Below are positions 1 through 8,629 of a DNA stretch of 64,000 bases, in pieces. The DNA comes from Microvirga zambiensis WSM3693 (lineage in GTDB: Bacteria > Pseudomonadota > Alphaproteobacteria > Rhizobiales > Beijerinckiaceae), in NCBI RefSeq assembly GCF_016735695.1, contig NZ_JAERQD010000005.1, positions 62,001-126,000 on the forward strand. The letters run 5' to 3'. The position numbers and the translations under genes are program-made. Each line of letters begins with the position of its first letter. Positions within the stretch are counted from its first letter, which is position 1. The notes under the pieces were generated by a model. The model did not search any database. It was not told the DNA's origin and saw only the letters and a list, made by a program, of their open reading frames with translations.

Positions 1-112
1 ATTCGACGGCGAGCGCATGGTCTTCGCTGTTCAGACGATGGGTGAAGAACGCTCCCGTGGAGCGGTCGATGATGAGGGCATTATAGCCTTCAGAGCGCGA
101 CAACATATTCAT
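1..112 (-). CDS. Partial hypothetical protein (N-terminal 37 residues)
   Basis: A reading frame on the minus strand starts at an ATG at 112 and runs off the left edge of the window without a stop. It encodes MNMLSRSEGYNALIID and continues through THRLNSEDHALAVE. A GAGGTG stretch a few bases upstream of the ATG is a fair ribosome binding site. Nothing in the visible part identifies a family. It is too short to exclude chance, but start, ribosome site and codon use fit a real gene whose body lies outside the window. Confidence 0.45.
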   Translation of the reverse strand, partial: MNMLSRSEGYNALIIDRSTGAFFTHRLNSEDHALAVE

Positions 113-242
113 GGAACACCTCGAAAGGTAAGGGCTTCGAGGTGCAGGATTGCGCCTAAAAGAGCGGCGGCCTCATGGTCCGCCGAGTTCCGAGGTCTAG
201 ACCTGCAATGCGGCTTTTAGGAGGTCGCTTGTGCTTGATCGG

Positions 243-455
243 CTAGAGCATCGGACGGAAAAGTGGATCCGGTTTTCCGTCTCGATCGATGCTCTGATTC
301 AAAGAGAAAGCATCGGATTCACCCCAAAAGTGCAAGTCCACTTTTGGGTCCGATGCTTTAGAGCTGTTTCCACTGACATGGAATCAGCTCCCCTCTTTAC
401 TTTGCCGCATTTTTTGACGGCGAACCGGATCCGCTTCGCCAAAAATGCTCTAAAT
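243..455. repeat. Cluster of three palindromic intergenic repeat units (family B)
   Basis: Three hairpin-like units lie head to tail. The first begins AGAGCATCGGACGG and ends CGATGCTCT. The second begins AAGCATCGGATTCA and ends GGTCCGATGCTTT. The third, read on the minus strand, begins AGAGCATTTTTGGCG and ends AAACAGCTCT. The second is nearly identical to a unit at 43077-43134. The third matches a unit at 42186-42284 in inverted orientation. The array fills the gap between the truncated gene and the small gene ending at 450. No coding potential is convincing here. Confidence 0.8.
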
Positions 456-674
456 GATGGTCGAGCCGTCGGAGCGCAGATGGGCATCACCGATCTGACG
501 GGCGAGCTTGTCCGCTTCTTCGCTGCTCACCTTGATGCGCACAAGAGTCCATTCCTTCTCGGATTTCCACATGCGGAATGAGAGCCGGAAGCCATCGCCG
601 TCCTGTTGCGCTTCGACATGTGTCGCGTCAGGCAGATCGTAGGGCCCGAGTCCCTCGAAGGTCAGTTGTCCCAC
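450..674 (-). CDS. Small hypothetical protein, 74 residues
   Basis: This small acidic, soluble protein contains GQLTFEGLGPYDLPD, then an alternating strand-like region (FRLSFRMWKSEKEWTLVRI) and a helical tail (SSEEADKLARQIGDAHLR). I chose the GTG at 674 because GGAGAG lies at good distance upstream; an in-frame start at 704 would add ten residues with no clear ribosome site. No signal peptide or membrane segment is visible. I do not recognise the family. The final codons overlap the end of the flanking repeat cluster. Confidence 0.55.
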   Translation of the reverse strand: MGQLTFEGLGPYDLPDATHVEAQQDGDGFRLSFRMWKSEKEWTLVRIKVSSEEADKLARQIGDAHLRSDGSTII

Positions 675-748
675 AGCTCTCTCCGGTCGGTGTTCAGGAA
701 CCAAACGGCCAGGAGCCTGACAGGTTCAGAAAGGCCAGGCCGCGCCGA

Positions 749-1471
749 TCAGAGATTCGGCGCGATCCGCAATTCCAGCTTCGCGGACGCCACCGGCCTG
801 GTGTTCTGGGCCAGACCATAGCCCAGCCTGACATTGAGTTCGGACCGGAAGCGGTCCGTGGGAGAGTTCAGCCGCGTCTGGCCGACGATCTCCGACAGAA
901 GCGCGGTGCCGATATCTCCGCTCAGGCTGTCCAGATTCATGCTGGGAGAGAACCGCAGCTCCGTGCTCCATGTGTGCAGGGACAGATCGAGCGGGATGTC
1001 CATCGTGCCGCCGATGGATTGCGAATAGCCGTTTCGAACGCTGTCGACGGAGCCTGCGGTCGTCAGGCCGACACTGACGCCGAGACGCTCCCAATCCCGC
1101 TTCAGAAGAGCCTCCCAGCTCCCCTTCGACGACAGGACGCTGGTTTCACCACCGCCGCGGACGAGTTCGGTGCCGACCAGGAAATTGTAGTCTTGAAAAG
1201 GCTGCATCTTGGCACCCACCGCACGATCGAAATCGGTCGGCAGGAATGCATGCAGATCGGAGCGGGCGACGCCGCTCGCCCAGACCTGCAGGCGGTTCAG
1301 CCGGGTCGACCGGCGCGGACGATTGGCACGCGTTGCAGCAGCGACGTTTTCGTCAAGCCATGCGGGATTGATGTTCTCGCTCCAGATCTCCGCTTCCTCG
1401 GCGAAAGAGGCCGCGGATATGGCGGTCAGCGTGAGCAGAAATGCGAATAATCGGCAAATGAGCAAAACCAT
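749..1471 (-). CDS. Secreted or outer-membrane beta-rich hypothetical protein
   Basis: A 240-residue protein with a clear N-terminal signal peptide (hydrophobic residues 2-21, cleavage near SFAEE). The rest is rich in alternating polar and aromatic residues (SVGLTTAGSVDS, ELNVRLGYGLAQ, AKLELRIAP) and ends in a short strand, which suggests an envelope beta-barrel-like or periplasmic protein. It stands alone between a small gene and cpdB. No catalytic motif is visible and the family is not recognised. Confidence 0.6.
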   Translation of the reverse strand: MVLLICRLFAFLLTLTAISAASFAEEAEIWSENINPAWLDENVAAATRANRPRRSTRLNRLQVWASGVARSDLHAFLPTDFDRAVGAKMQPFQDYNFLVGTELVRGGGETSVLSSKGSWEALLKRDWERLGVSVGLTTAGSVDSVRNGYSQSIGGTMDIPLDLSLHTWSTELRFSPSMNLDSLSGDIGTALLSEIVGQTRLNSPTDRFRSELNVRLGYGLAQNTRPVASAKLELRIAPNL

Positions 1472-1712
1472 CGACGAACCGGAACGAAATGAGGAACGAA
1501 TGAGCAGGCAATGTCGTCATTCGATGGGTTGCTGGTTAATGCGGGATTAAGCTCGCCTCAATTGTCGGACGTGCCGATTTTTCAGGCGGAGCATGCGTGA
1601 AAGAGGCACGCGATTTCAGCCGTGGCATCAATCGTATGGCGGAATGCGCTGCCTGCTTTATCGGCAGCCGTCAAAGTGACGCAGTGCCTTTCTCAGCGGG
1701 CACAAACGAAAA

Positions 1713-1734
1713 CGGCCGGGCATGAGCCCGGCCG
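1713..1734 (-). terminator. Hairpin terminator downstream of cpdB
   Basis: A perfect 9-bp stem (CGGCCGGGC / GCCCGGCCG) with an ATGA loop lies just past the cpdB stop codon. On the minus strand it is followed by a short run of four Ts, so it fits a Rho-independent terminator for cpdB with a weak U-tract. Confidence 0.65.
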
Positions 1735-1761
1735 ATTCGCGTATCGATTTTGAGCGAACGA

Positions 1762-3705
1762 TCAGCTCACGATGCGGTACTTCACGAAACCTTCCGGCGC
1801 ATCGCCCATCTTCTCGACCTTGATTCCCGCCGGCTGATAGTTGGCGGCGTTCGGGCCGGTGGTGAAGGTCATTGTGACGCCGGCGGGTGCGGCGAGCGAC
1901 CAGGATCCGTCGGCCTTAGGCGACACTTCCTTCTTCTCGATGATGTAGCGCATGATCGCATCGCGGGTCAGATCGGGCGCCTCGAACACGATGGTGGTGC
2001 CGTCAGCGCCGGGGAAGTTGCCGCCGCCGCCGGCGCGGTAGTTGTTGGTCACGACGATGAACTGCTGGTCGTCCGTCACCGGCTTGCCGTTATAGGTCAG
2101 ATCCTTGATGCGGTGCGCATCCGCATTCACGACCTTGCCGTTGTCGTCGTAGCGCGAGGCCTGCGTGGGATCGATCTTGTACTGCACGCCGGCGATGACG
2201 TCGAAATTGTAGGCCGGGAATTTCTGGTTGATCAGTTCCTGCTCGCCGCCCTTCGCCACATCGATCTGGTTGTACACGCCAGCCGAGCGCTCGAGCCATT
2301 CGCGCACCTGCGCGCCGGTGATCTTCACCACGCGGATCGTGTTCGGATAGATGTAGATGTCCGCCATGTCCTTGATGGCGAGCGGGCCCGGCTTGATCTC
2401 GGTGAAGTAGTTCGGACCGCCGCGGCCGCCGGCCTTGAAGGGCGCGGCGGCGGAGAGAATCGGCAGATCCTTGAAGGCCGAAGCCTTCAGCTGATCGGCC
2501 ACGTACCACGCCTGCGCCTCGGCGACGAGCTTCACGGAAGCATCGTCCGCGACGAGCGAATAATAGGAGTGGATCGGCACCGCCGTCGTGCCGACGGGCT
2601 CGCGCACGTATTTCAGCGTGGCGTCGTGGCCCGCCTGCGCCGCTGCGATCACCAACGCATCGGAATCGACCTTCGGCACGATCTTGCGATCGACGCGGTC
2701 GTAGATCGGACGCGCCTCGGTGCGGAAATTCGCAACCTTCCAGGCATTGCCCTCCTTGGTCAGCTCGAGATCGATGAGGCCGAGATGACTGCCCCAGAAG
2801 CCGGCCATGACGGCAGGCTTGCCGTGCAGCGTGCCGGCCTTCACGTCGACGCCGGGGATGTTGTTGAATTCCTTGCCGCCCGGGAACGTGAAATGCTGGT
2901 GGCCGGTGAGGATCACGTCGATGCCGTCGACCTTGGCGAGATAGAGCGCCGCATTCTCCTCGCCGCCTTTCCGCTCGCCGCCGGCGATGCCGGAATGGCA
3001 GAGAGCGACGATGACGTCGGCGCCGGCCTTCTTCAGATCCGGCACATGCTTGTTCGCCGCATCGACGATGTCGATGGTGGTGGCCTTGCCGTCGAGATGC
3101 GCCTTGTCCCACTGCACGATCTGCGGCGGCACGAAGCCGATCACGCCGACCTTGATCTTCTGCTTCGCGCCCGATTCATCGGTGAACTCGCGGTCGAGCA
3201 CGAGCCAGGGCTTCAGAAGCGTCTCGCCGTTCGCCTTGATCACGTTGGCGCAGACGAGCGGGAATTTCGCGGCGCCGAGCGAATTCTGCAGGAACTCGAG
3301 GCCGTAATTGAACTCGTGGTTGCCGAGCGTGCCGCAATCGTAGTTGAGCTCGTTCATGGCGGCGACCATCGGATGCACGTCGCCGGCCTTCATACCCTTA
3401 CGATAGGCGACGAAGTCGCCGAGCGGCGAGCCCTGGATCAGATCGCCGTTGTCGAAGAGCAGGCTGTTCTTGGCCTCGGCCCTGGCGCCCTTCACGAGAG
3501 TCGCGGTGCGCGCCAGGCCCACCGTGTCGTCGGGCGCGTCGCGATAGTAGTCGTAAGGGAAGATGTTCACATGCAGGTCGGTGGTCTCCAGGATGCGGAG
3601 CTTCACGACCGGACCGGCGGCCCAGGCGAACCGGGGCATTCCGGCAATGGCGGCGGCGGCCACGCCCGTCTGCAGGGCGCGGCGGCGGGTAATGGATTGT
3701 GTCAT
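1762..3705 (-). CDS. cpdB: 2',3'-cyclic-nucleotide 2'-phosphodiesterase / 3'-nucleotidase, Tat-exported
   Basis: A 647-residue periplasmic bifunctional enzyme that opens 2',3'-cyclic nucleotides and removes the 3' phosphate for nucleotide scavenging. The metallophosphoesterase domain (about 35-330) has all metal-binding motifs: TTDLHVN (41-47), DNGDLIQG, GNHEFNYG, CHSG and GHQHF. The C-terminal 5'-nucleotidase domain includes the YPNTIRVVKITG segment. The N-terminus has a twin-arginine signal (TRRRALQ, residues 6-12) followed by an alanine-rich hydrophobic stretch, so it is probably exported folded. The start at 3705 puts the Tat motif at the correct place; an upstream extension would run into intergenic repeat. 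It is a single-gene unit ended by the hairpin at 1713. Confidence 0.93.
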   Translation of the reverse strand: MTQSITRRRALQTGVAAAAIAGMPRFAWAAGPVVKLRILETTDLHVNIFPYDYYRDAPDDTVGLARTATLVKGARAEAKNSLLFDNGDLIQGSPLGDFVAYRKGMKAGDVHPMVAAMNELNYDCGTLGNHEFNYGLEFLQNSLGAAKFPLVCANVIKANGETLLKPWLVLDREFTDESGAKQKIKVGVIGFVPPQIVQWDKAHLDGKATTIDIVDAANKHVPDLKKAGADVIVALCHSGIAGGERKGGEENAALYLAKVDGIDVILTGHQHFTFPGGKEFNNIPGVDVKAGTLHGKPAVMAGFWGSHLGLIDLELTKEGNAWKVANFRTEARPIYDRVDRKIVPKVDSDALVIAAAQAGHDATLKYVREPVGTTAVPIHSYYSLVADDASVKLVAEAQAWYVADQLKASAFKDLPILSAAAPFKAGGRGGPNYFTEIKPGPLAIKDMADIYIYPNTIRVVKITGAQVREWLERSAGVYNQIDVAKGGEQELINQKFPAYNFDVIAGVQYKIDPTQASRYDDNGKVVNADAHRIKDLTYNGKPVTDDQQFIVVTNNYRAGGGGNFPGADGTTIVFEAPDLTRDAIMRYIIEKKEVSPKADGSWSLAAPAGVTMTFTTGPNAANYQPAGIKVEKMGDAPEGFVKYRIVS

Positions 3706-3831
3706 GGGTCTTCCCTCGGCTTGTCTTTTTGCGAAACAGAATTCGCCTGTAGCGGAGAGAAGCACAGGTTTTATGACAAGATCAATATAGCTGGCTAAGG
3801 GGCCACCGTTATTCACTGGCCCTCGCTCAAC

Positions 3832-3942
3832 CGTCATGGCCGTCCCCGGACTTGATCCGGGGATCAGTCCCGGCCACCCACGCCTTGGGAACCACAGCGT
3901 TGCCAAGACGTGGGTGCCCGCAACAAGTGCGGGCATGACGTG
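3832..3942. repeat. Family A palindromic repeat, copy 1
   Basis: The unit begins CGTCATGGCCGTCCCCGGAC and ends GCGGGCATGACG, with internal inverted arms (CCCCGGACTTGATCCGGGG; ACCCACGCCTTGG with AAGACGTGGGT). It matches the intergenic units near 10.3, 12.7 and 16.1 kb. It lies between cpdB and the trans-sulfuration gene. Confidence 0.8.
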
Positions 3943-3950
3943 AGAGGGTG

Positions 3951-5102
3951 TCAGCCCCTCAGCGCCTCATCGAGATCGCGATAGAGATCCTCCACATCCT
4001 CGATGCCCGTGGAGAGGCGCAGGAGGTCGGGCGGGCACGGGGTGCCGGGGCCCTCGATGGAGGCGCGGTGCTCGATCAGGCTCTCGACGCCGCCGAGCGA
4101 GGTGGCGCGCTTCCACAGGCCGACCCGCGCCGCGGTGCGGATCGCGGCGGCCTCGCCCTCGGAGACCTGGATCGAGAGCATGTAGCCGAAGCCGTTCTCC
4201 ATCTGCCGGGCGGCGATGTCGTGGCCGGGATGCTGCGGCAGGCCGGGATAGAGCACGCGGGCGACCTTGGGGTGCGCCGAGAAGCGCTGCGCCAGATCGA
4301 GCGCGCTTTTCGCCTGGGCGGCGGTGCGCACGTGGAGCGTGCGCATGCCGCGCATGAGCAGATAGGCCTCGAAGGGACCGAGGATCGCGCCCTGCATCTT
4401 GCGGATCGAGGCGACCCGCGCCCAGAACGCGTCGGCCTTGGCGCCGGCAAGGGCTCCCGCCACCACGTCGGAATGGCCGTTCAGCACCTTGGTCGCCGCA
4501 TGCATGACGATGTCGGCGCCGAGGTTGAGCGGCCGGGTGTGGACCGGCGAGGCGGTGGTGGAATCGACCGCGAGCCGGGCACCTGCCGCATGCGCGATCT
4601 CGGCGGCGGCGGCGATGTCGGTGATGGTCCAGAGCGGGTTCGAGGGCGTCTCGATCCAGACGAGCTTGGTCTCGCCGGGTTTTACGGCGGCCTTCAGGGC
4701 ATCGAGGTTGTCGGTCTCGACGAAATCGACCTTGAGGCCCCAGCGCACGGCTTCCGTCATCAGCCAGCTGCGGAGCGCCCAGTACATGACCTTGGAGGCG
4801 ACGATGTGATCGCCCGGATCGAGGGCCTGGAACACGGCGGTCGCCGCCGCCATGCCGGAGGAGAACAGGAGGGCGCCGGCCTCGGCCTCCTCGAGCATCG
4901 CCAGCACCTCTTCCGCCTCGCGGATGGTGGCGTTGTCAGGCCGGCCATAGACGAAGCCGGAGGAATAGGCGTTGTCCTCGTCGCGGATATAGGTGGTCGC
5001 CACATGGATCGGCGGCACGACCGCCTTGGTGATCGGGTCCACATGGCCCATGGCCTGCGCGGTCAGGCTGCGCTTCGACCACGGGGAACGCGATGACGAC
5101 AT
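3951..5102 (-). CDS. Cystathionine gamma-synthase/beta-lyase family PLP enzyme
   Basis: A 383-residue enzyme of the Cys/Met-metabolism PLP family (fold type I). It shows the usual N-terminal tyrosine region (FVYGRPDNAT), the PLP ring-stacking region (FSSGMAAATAVF), the cofactor Asp in AVDSTTASP and the Schiff-base lysine in HAATKVLNGHSD. The C-terminal domain has SLGGVESLIEHRAS and ends LRLSTGIED. Likely reactions are gamma-replacement or beta-elimination in methionine/cysteine interconversion; the exact activity cannot be told from sequence. The start at 5102 is fixed by GGAGG seven bases upstream; a longer frame lacks family similarity. It is divergent from the TspO gene. Confidence 0.88.
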   Translation of the reverse strand: MSSSRSPWSKRSLTAQAMGHVDPITKAVVPPIHVATTYIRDEDNAYSSGFVYGRPDNATIREAEEVLAMLEEAEAGALLFSSGMAAATAVFQALDPGDHIVASKVMYWALRSWLMTEAVRWGLKVDFVETDNLDALKAAVKPGETKLVWIETPSNPLWTITDIAAAAEIAHAAGARLAVDSTTASPVHTRPLNLGADIVMHAATKVLNGHSDVVAGALAGAKADAFWARVASIRKMQGAILGPFEAYLLMRGMRTLHVRTAAQAKSALDLAQRFSAHPKVARVLYPGLPQHPGHDIAARQMENGFGYMLSIQVSEGEAAAIRTAARVGLWKRATSLGGVESLIEHRASIEGPGTPCPPDLLRLSTGIEDVEDLYRDLDEALRG

Positions 5103-5174
5103 GGGGGAACCTCCGCAGAGCTTGACTGGTTGCATCACAGGAAACGACGCGCCGTCTTTAAAGGGATTTTGCGC

Positions 5175-5684
5175 ATGCATACAGACCAAACTGTGCCGGG
5201 CAGCCATGCAATGCCGCGGCTGCCGCGCTTCCTGGTGGCGGTGCTGCCGGTGGCGGCTGTGGCCGTGTCGGCAAGCCTGATCACGGAGCCGAACATCCCG
5301 ACCTGGTATGCAAGCCTGCAGAAGCCCGGCTTCACCCCGCCGAACTGGGCCTTTCCCGTCGCCTGGACCATTCTTTACGCCATGATGGCCTATGCCCTCT
5401 GGCGCATCTTGAGCCTGCCTGAAGGCCGGCCCGGCCGCGGGGCGGCAATCGTTGCCTTCTTCGCGCAGCTGACCTTAAACGGGATGTGGTCCTTCGCCTT
5501 CTTCGGCGGCAAAAGCCCGCTCGCGGGCCTCGTCGTCATCGTCACCCTGATCGTGGCGATCCTGGCGACGATCCGCACCTTCTGGCGGCTCGACCGCACG
5601 GCCGGCCTCCTGCTCCTGCCCTATCTCGCCTGGGTCTCTTACGCGACCCTGCTCAACGGGACGATCTGGCGGCTCAACGGCTAG
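5175..5684 (+). CDS. TspO/MBR family membrane protein
   Basis: A tryptophan-rich, five-helix membrane protein of the TspO / peripheral benzodiazepine receptor family, which binds porphyrins and related tetrapyrroles and is tied to oxidative stress and photosynthesis regulation in alphaproteobacteria. Family marks include WYASLQKPGFTPPNWAFPVAW, the LNGMWSFAFFGGKSPL segment in helix III and a C-terminal WVSYATLLNGTIWRLN. The start is uncertain: ATG at 5175 gives 169 residues, while ATG at 5211 would give 157 and fits the usual TspO length better. It is divergent from the PLP enzyme, sharing a roughly 70-bp promoter region. Confidence 0.88.
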   Translation: MHTDQTVPGSHAMPRLPRFLVAVLPVAAVAVSASLITEPNIPTWYASLQKPGFTPPNWAFPVAWTILYAMMAYALWRILSLPEGRPGRGAAIVAFFAQLTLNGMWSFAFFGGKSPLAGLVVIVTLIVAILATIRTFWRLDRTAGLLLLPYLAWVSYATLLNGTIWRLNG

Positions 5685-5747
5685 CCTTACATCTCCCGGG
5701 GGAGCTTACCCTGAGAGTCTGGCTCGAAAAGGGTTTCTGCCCCCTAG

Positions 5748-5880
5748 CCCTCCATCCTGATGAGCGTAGCGTCTCGAAGGACGAGGGCGCCTCCAGTGCG
5801 CTCTGGACCCTCCTTCGAGACGCAACTTCGTGGCTCCTCAGGATGAGGCGAGAGATTGATGAGCCAGACACTGAGGAATG
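5748..5880. repeat. Family C palindromic repeat
   Basis: Long inverted arms: the left arm reads CATCCTGATGAGCGTAGCGT then CTCGAAGGA; the right arm reads TCCTTCGAGACGC and CTCCTCAGGATGAGG. A tail (GAGAGATTGATGAGCCAGACA) follows. A relic of the right end recurs at about 22811-22852. It lies between the TspO gene and hpt and has no coding potential. Confidence 0.7.
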
Positions 5881-5897
5881 TATGCGGGACGTCTTCT

Positions 5898-6467
5898 TTA
5901 TTCCGGCTTGTCGAACAGGTCCGGGCTGCTGTCGTGGTGGTCGACGACGCCGACGTAAGGCAGCTGGCGGTAGGAATGGGCCACGTCCATGCCGTAGCCG
6001 ACGACGAACACGTCGGGGCAGGTGAAGCCCACATAATCCGGGTGGATCTGCACCGCGCGCTTGCCGGGCTTTTCCAGAAGCACGGCGGTCTTCACGCTCT
6101 TGGCGCCGCGGGCCATCAGGAGGTCCTTGGCGAAGGTAACCGTGCGGCCGGATTCGAGGATGTCGTCCACGAGCAGCACGTCGCGGCCGCGCACGTCGCT
6201 TTCCACATCGCGCAGGATGGCGACATTGCCGGTGGAGATTGTGCCGTCGAGATAGCTGGACAGGTGCACGAATTCGACCTGGGGCGCGAGGCCCGTGCGG
6301 TGCAGGGCGCGGATCAGGTCGGCCGCGAACATGAAGCTGCCCTTGAGCACGGCGACGACGAGCAGGTTCTGCGGCTTGTCCGCCGCGATCTCCTGGGCCA
6401 GCGTCTCGTTGCGCTTGGCAATGGTGCCTTCGTCGAAGAGAACCCGGATACGGGGTGCAGCGGTCAT
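5898..6467 (-). CDS. hpt: Hypoxanthine phosphoribosyltransferase
   Basis: A 189-residue type I phosphoribosyltransferase that salvages hypoxanthine (and often guanine) to IMP/GMP with PRPP in the cytoplasm. The PRPP-binding loop VLLVDDILESGRT spans residues 97-109. The LKGSF motif near 41-45 is the pyrophosphate-binding loop. VEFVHLSSY and the C-terminal DVFVVGYGMD with the base-binding Asp are typical. The start at 6467 gives the normal family length; the 17-codon upstream extension does not resemble the family. It is a monocistronic gene between repeat units. Confidence 0.93.
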   Translation of the reverse strand: MTAAPRIRVLFDEGTIAKRNETLAQEIAADKPQNLLVVAVLKGSFMFAADLIRALHRTGLAPQVEFVHLSSYLDGTISTGNVAILRDVESDVRGRDVLLVDDILESGRTVTFAKDLLMARGAKSVKTAVLLEKPGKRAVQIHPDYVGFTCPDVFVVGYGMDVAHSYRQLPYVGVVDHHDSSPDLFDKPE

Positions 6468-6590
6468 CGCGATCGTCCAGAAATCCAAAAGTGTTTGCGC
6501 TTTCCTCTTCACGACCATGCTTGGCCGAGGATGTCAAACGGACTTGCGGCTTAGGGTTTAAAGAAGGGCTCGCCGAGGATGAGCCCTCCC

Positions 6591-6682
6591 ACGTCATGGC
6601 CGGCCTTGTGCCGGCCATCCCGACACTGAAAGGCACAGCGCTTTTCTGGATCGAGATCACCGGCACAAGGCCGGTGATGACG
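6591..6682. repeat. Family A palindromic repeat, copy 2
   Basis: The unit begins CGTCATGGCCGGCCTTGTGC and ends AGGCCGGTGATGACGG. Each end is itself a small hairpin (GGCCTTGTGCCGGCC; CCGGCACAAGGCCGG). Copies near 18.2 and 22.6 kb share both ends and the middle AGCGCTTTTCT-like sequence. The surrounding gap between hpt and ftsE (6468-6842) holds no supported gene. Confidence 0.8.
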
Positions 6683-6842
6683 GCGTGGAGGATTGCCCTC
6701 CCTCCCCTCTCCTGCGGCAATGTCCCGCGAGAGGCTCGCTTCCCGTGGCCGCCTGCCGAGTTTATGGCTTGCTAACCATGTCGGGGCGATAAGGAAGCGA
6801 ATCGCGGATTTCCCCCGCCATTAAGACCGACAGCTTCCAAGG

Positions 6843-7562
6843 ATGGTTCGAGCACGCGTGAGGGCGCTTTACGACGAGGACTACGACGAGAGCGCGGCCC
6901 CGGCCGTGCATTTCGAGAATGTGGGCGTGCGCTACGGCATGGGGCCCGAGGTCCTGCGCGACCTGACCTTCTCCATCGAACCCAACTCCTTCCAGTTCCT
7001 CACAGGCCCCTCCGGCGCCGGCAAGACGACCCTGCTGCGGCTCATTCTGCTCTCGGTGAAGCCGACCCGCGGCCTGATCTCCCTCTTCGGCGATGACGTG
7101 TCGCGGATCTCCAAGGACGAGCTGACCGGCGTCCGCCGCCGCATGGGCGTGGTGTTCCAGGATTTCCGCCTCCTCGACCACCTGACCACCTACGAGAACG
7201 TCGCCCTGCCTCTGCGGGTCCAGGGCAAGGAGGAGGCGAGCTACCGGGCCGAAGTGGTCGAGCTGCTGCGCTGGGTCGGCCTGGGGGACCGCATGCACAT
7301 GCTGCCTCCGGTGCTCTCGGGCGGCGAGAAGCAGCGCGCCGCCATCGCCCGCGCGCTGATCGTGCGCCCCGACCTGCTGCTCGCCGACGAGCCGACCGGC
7401 AATGTGGATCCCTCCCTCGCCCGCCGCCTCCTGCGCCTCTTCATCGAGCTCAACCGGCTCGGAACCTCGGTGGTGATCGCGACCCACGATTTCAGCCTCA
7501 TGGATCAGCTCGACGTCCGCCGCCTCGTGCTCGGCGACGGCCGGCTGCATATCGACGGGTGA
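6843..7562 (+). CDS. ftsE: Cell division ATP-binding protein FtsE
   Basis: A 239-residue ABC ATPase that partners FtsX at the divisome and controls peptidoglycan hydrolases. Walker A GPSGAGKT is at 55-62, the Q-loop is in VVFQDFRLLD, the signature is LSGGEKQR, and Walker B is LLLADEPTGNVDP with the FtsE-type Asn-Val, followed by H-loop ATHDF. It carries an N-terminal extension of about 20 acidic residues (YDEDYDESAAP) before the core, so the true start may lie a little downstream. It is followed by ftsX after four bases, which supports an operon. Confidence 0.94.
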   Translation: MVRARVRALYDEDYDESAAPAVHFENVGVRYGMGPEVLRDLTFSIEPNSFQFLTGPSGAGKTTLLRLILLSVKPTRGLISLFGDDVSRISKDELTGVRRRMGVVFQDFRLLDHLTTYENVALPLRVQGKEEASYRAEVVELLRWVGLGDRMHMLPPVLSGGEKQRAAIARALIVRPDLLLADEPTGNVDPSLARRLLRLFIELNRLGTSVVIATHDFSLMDQLDVRRLVLGDGRLHIDG

Positions 7563-7566
7563 GCGG

Positions 7567-8541
7567 ATGAGCGCCCCCCAACCCCGCCTGAGAAAGGCTG
7601 CCGCGACAGCGGAAGGGCAGAAGCGCTCCCTGCCAGCCTCCTTGAGCCGGAACGCCCCGCTCGTGCCGGTGGATTCCGCCGGCGGGCAGGCGCTCGCCGC
7701 CGTCATCGCCATCCTGACCTTCCTCGCCGCCCTCTGCGCCGGCGGCGCCGAGCTGGTCTCCGCAAGCTCCGCCCAATGGCGCTCGGAGATCGCCCGGGAG
7801 GTCACGATCCAGATCCGCCCCAATGCCCAGCGCGCCATCGACCAGGACGTGGACAGGGCCGTTACGCTCGCCCGGCAGGTGCCGGGGGTGGAGCAGGCCC
7901 AGGCCTTTTCCAAGGAGGAATCGGAGCGCCTGCTCGAGCCCTGGCTCGGGACCGGCCTCGATTTCAAGGATCTGCCGGTGCCGCGCCTGATCGTGATCAA
8001 GCTGCGGGAGGACGCGCGGCCCGATTTCAGCGGGTTGCGGCAATCCCTGCAGCGCGAGGTGCCGGGCGCGACCCTCGACGATCATGCCCTCTGGGTCTCA
8101 AGGCTCTCGACCATGGCCAACACCATCATCGGTATCGGGGTGTCCCTCGTGGTCCTCGTGCTGGTGGCCGCGGGGCTCGCCGTCATCTTCGCCACCCGCG
8201 GCGCCATGGCGGGCAACCGCGAAGTGGTGGAGGTGCTGCATTTCGTCGGCGCCAACGACGATTTCATCGCCAAGGAGTTCCAGCGCCGCTTCTTCCGGCT
8301 GGGCTTACGCGGCAGCGTCATCGGGGCGGGCGCCGCCCTGCTTCTCATCCTGGTCCTCGGCTTCGTGGCGCGCTCCTGGCGGGCGAGCCCCACGGGCGAC
8401 CAGATCGAGGCGCTCTTCGGGGCCTTCATCATCAGCTGGAGCGGCTATGCGGTCGTTATCGTCATCGCCCTGCTGGTGGCGCTCATCACGGGCATCGTCT
8501 CCCGCTTGACCGTGAGACGCTTTCTTAACGAAGATGGTTGA
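7567..8541 (+). CDS. ftsX: Cell division protein FtsX
   Basis: A 324-residue inner-membrane permease-like partner of FtsE. A polar N-terminal tail of about 40 residues is followed by TM1 (ALAAVIAILTFLAALCAGG), a periplasmic loop of about 140 residues that would contact hydrolase activators, then three TM segments (near 190-215, 250-275 and 285-310). The cytoplasmic loop GNREVVEVLHFVGANDDFIA is the conserved coupling helix that contacts FtsE. It sits directly behind ftsE and ahead of ydcF and plsC, a gene order I recall as common in Rhizobiales. Confidence 0.93.
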   Translation: MSAPQPRLRKAAATAEGQKRSLPASLSRNAPLVPVDSAGGQALAAVIAILTFLAALCAGGAELVSASSAQWRSEIAREVTIQIRPNAQRAIDQDVDRAVTLARQVPGVEQAQAFSKEESERLLEPWLGTGLDFKDLPVPRLIVIKLREDARPDFSGLRQSLQREVPGATLDDHALWVSRLSTMANTIIGIGVSLVVLVLVAAGLAVIFATRGAMAGNREVVEVLHFVGANDDFIAKEFQRRFFRLGLRGSVIGAGAALLLILVLGFVARSWRASPTGDQIEALFGAFIISWSGYAVVIVIALLVALITGIVSRLTVRRFLNEDG

Positions 8542-8629
8542 TGCTGACGGTTAACCGGACCCGGCGCGCGATCCGATGTTCAAAAGGGCTGCCTCTCCCT
8601 TGCCGCAATCTCCATTACATTCGTCGAGG

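Noticed and set aside
1750..3798. Long plus-strand open frame opposite cpdB (682 codons)
   Set aside because: It is a shadow of cpdB: composition is Arg/His/Asp/Gly/Leu-rich with no domain-like pattern, and the minus strand has a complete recognisable enzyme.
5103..5174. SAM-responsive riboswitch in the leader of the trans-sulfuration gene
   Set aside because: The 72-base leader has no match I can recall to SAM-I, SAM-II, SAM-V or SAM/SAH consensus features; a short GACG-N3-CGTC hairpin alone is not enough.
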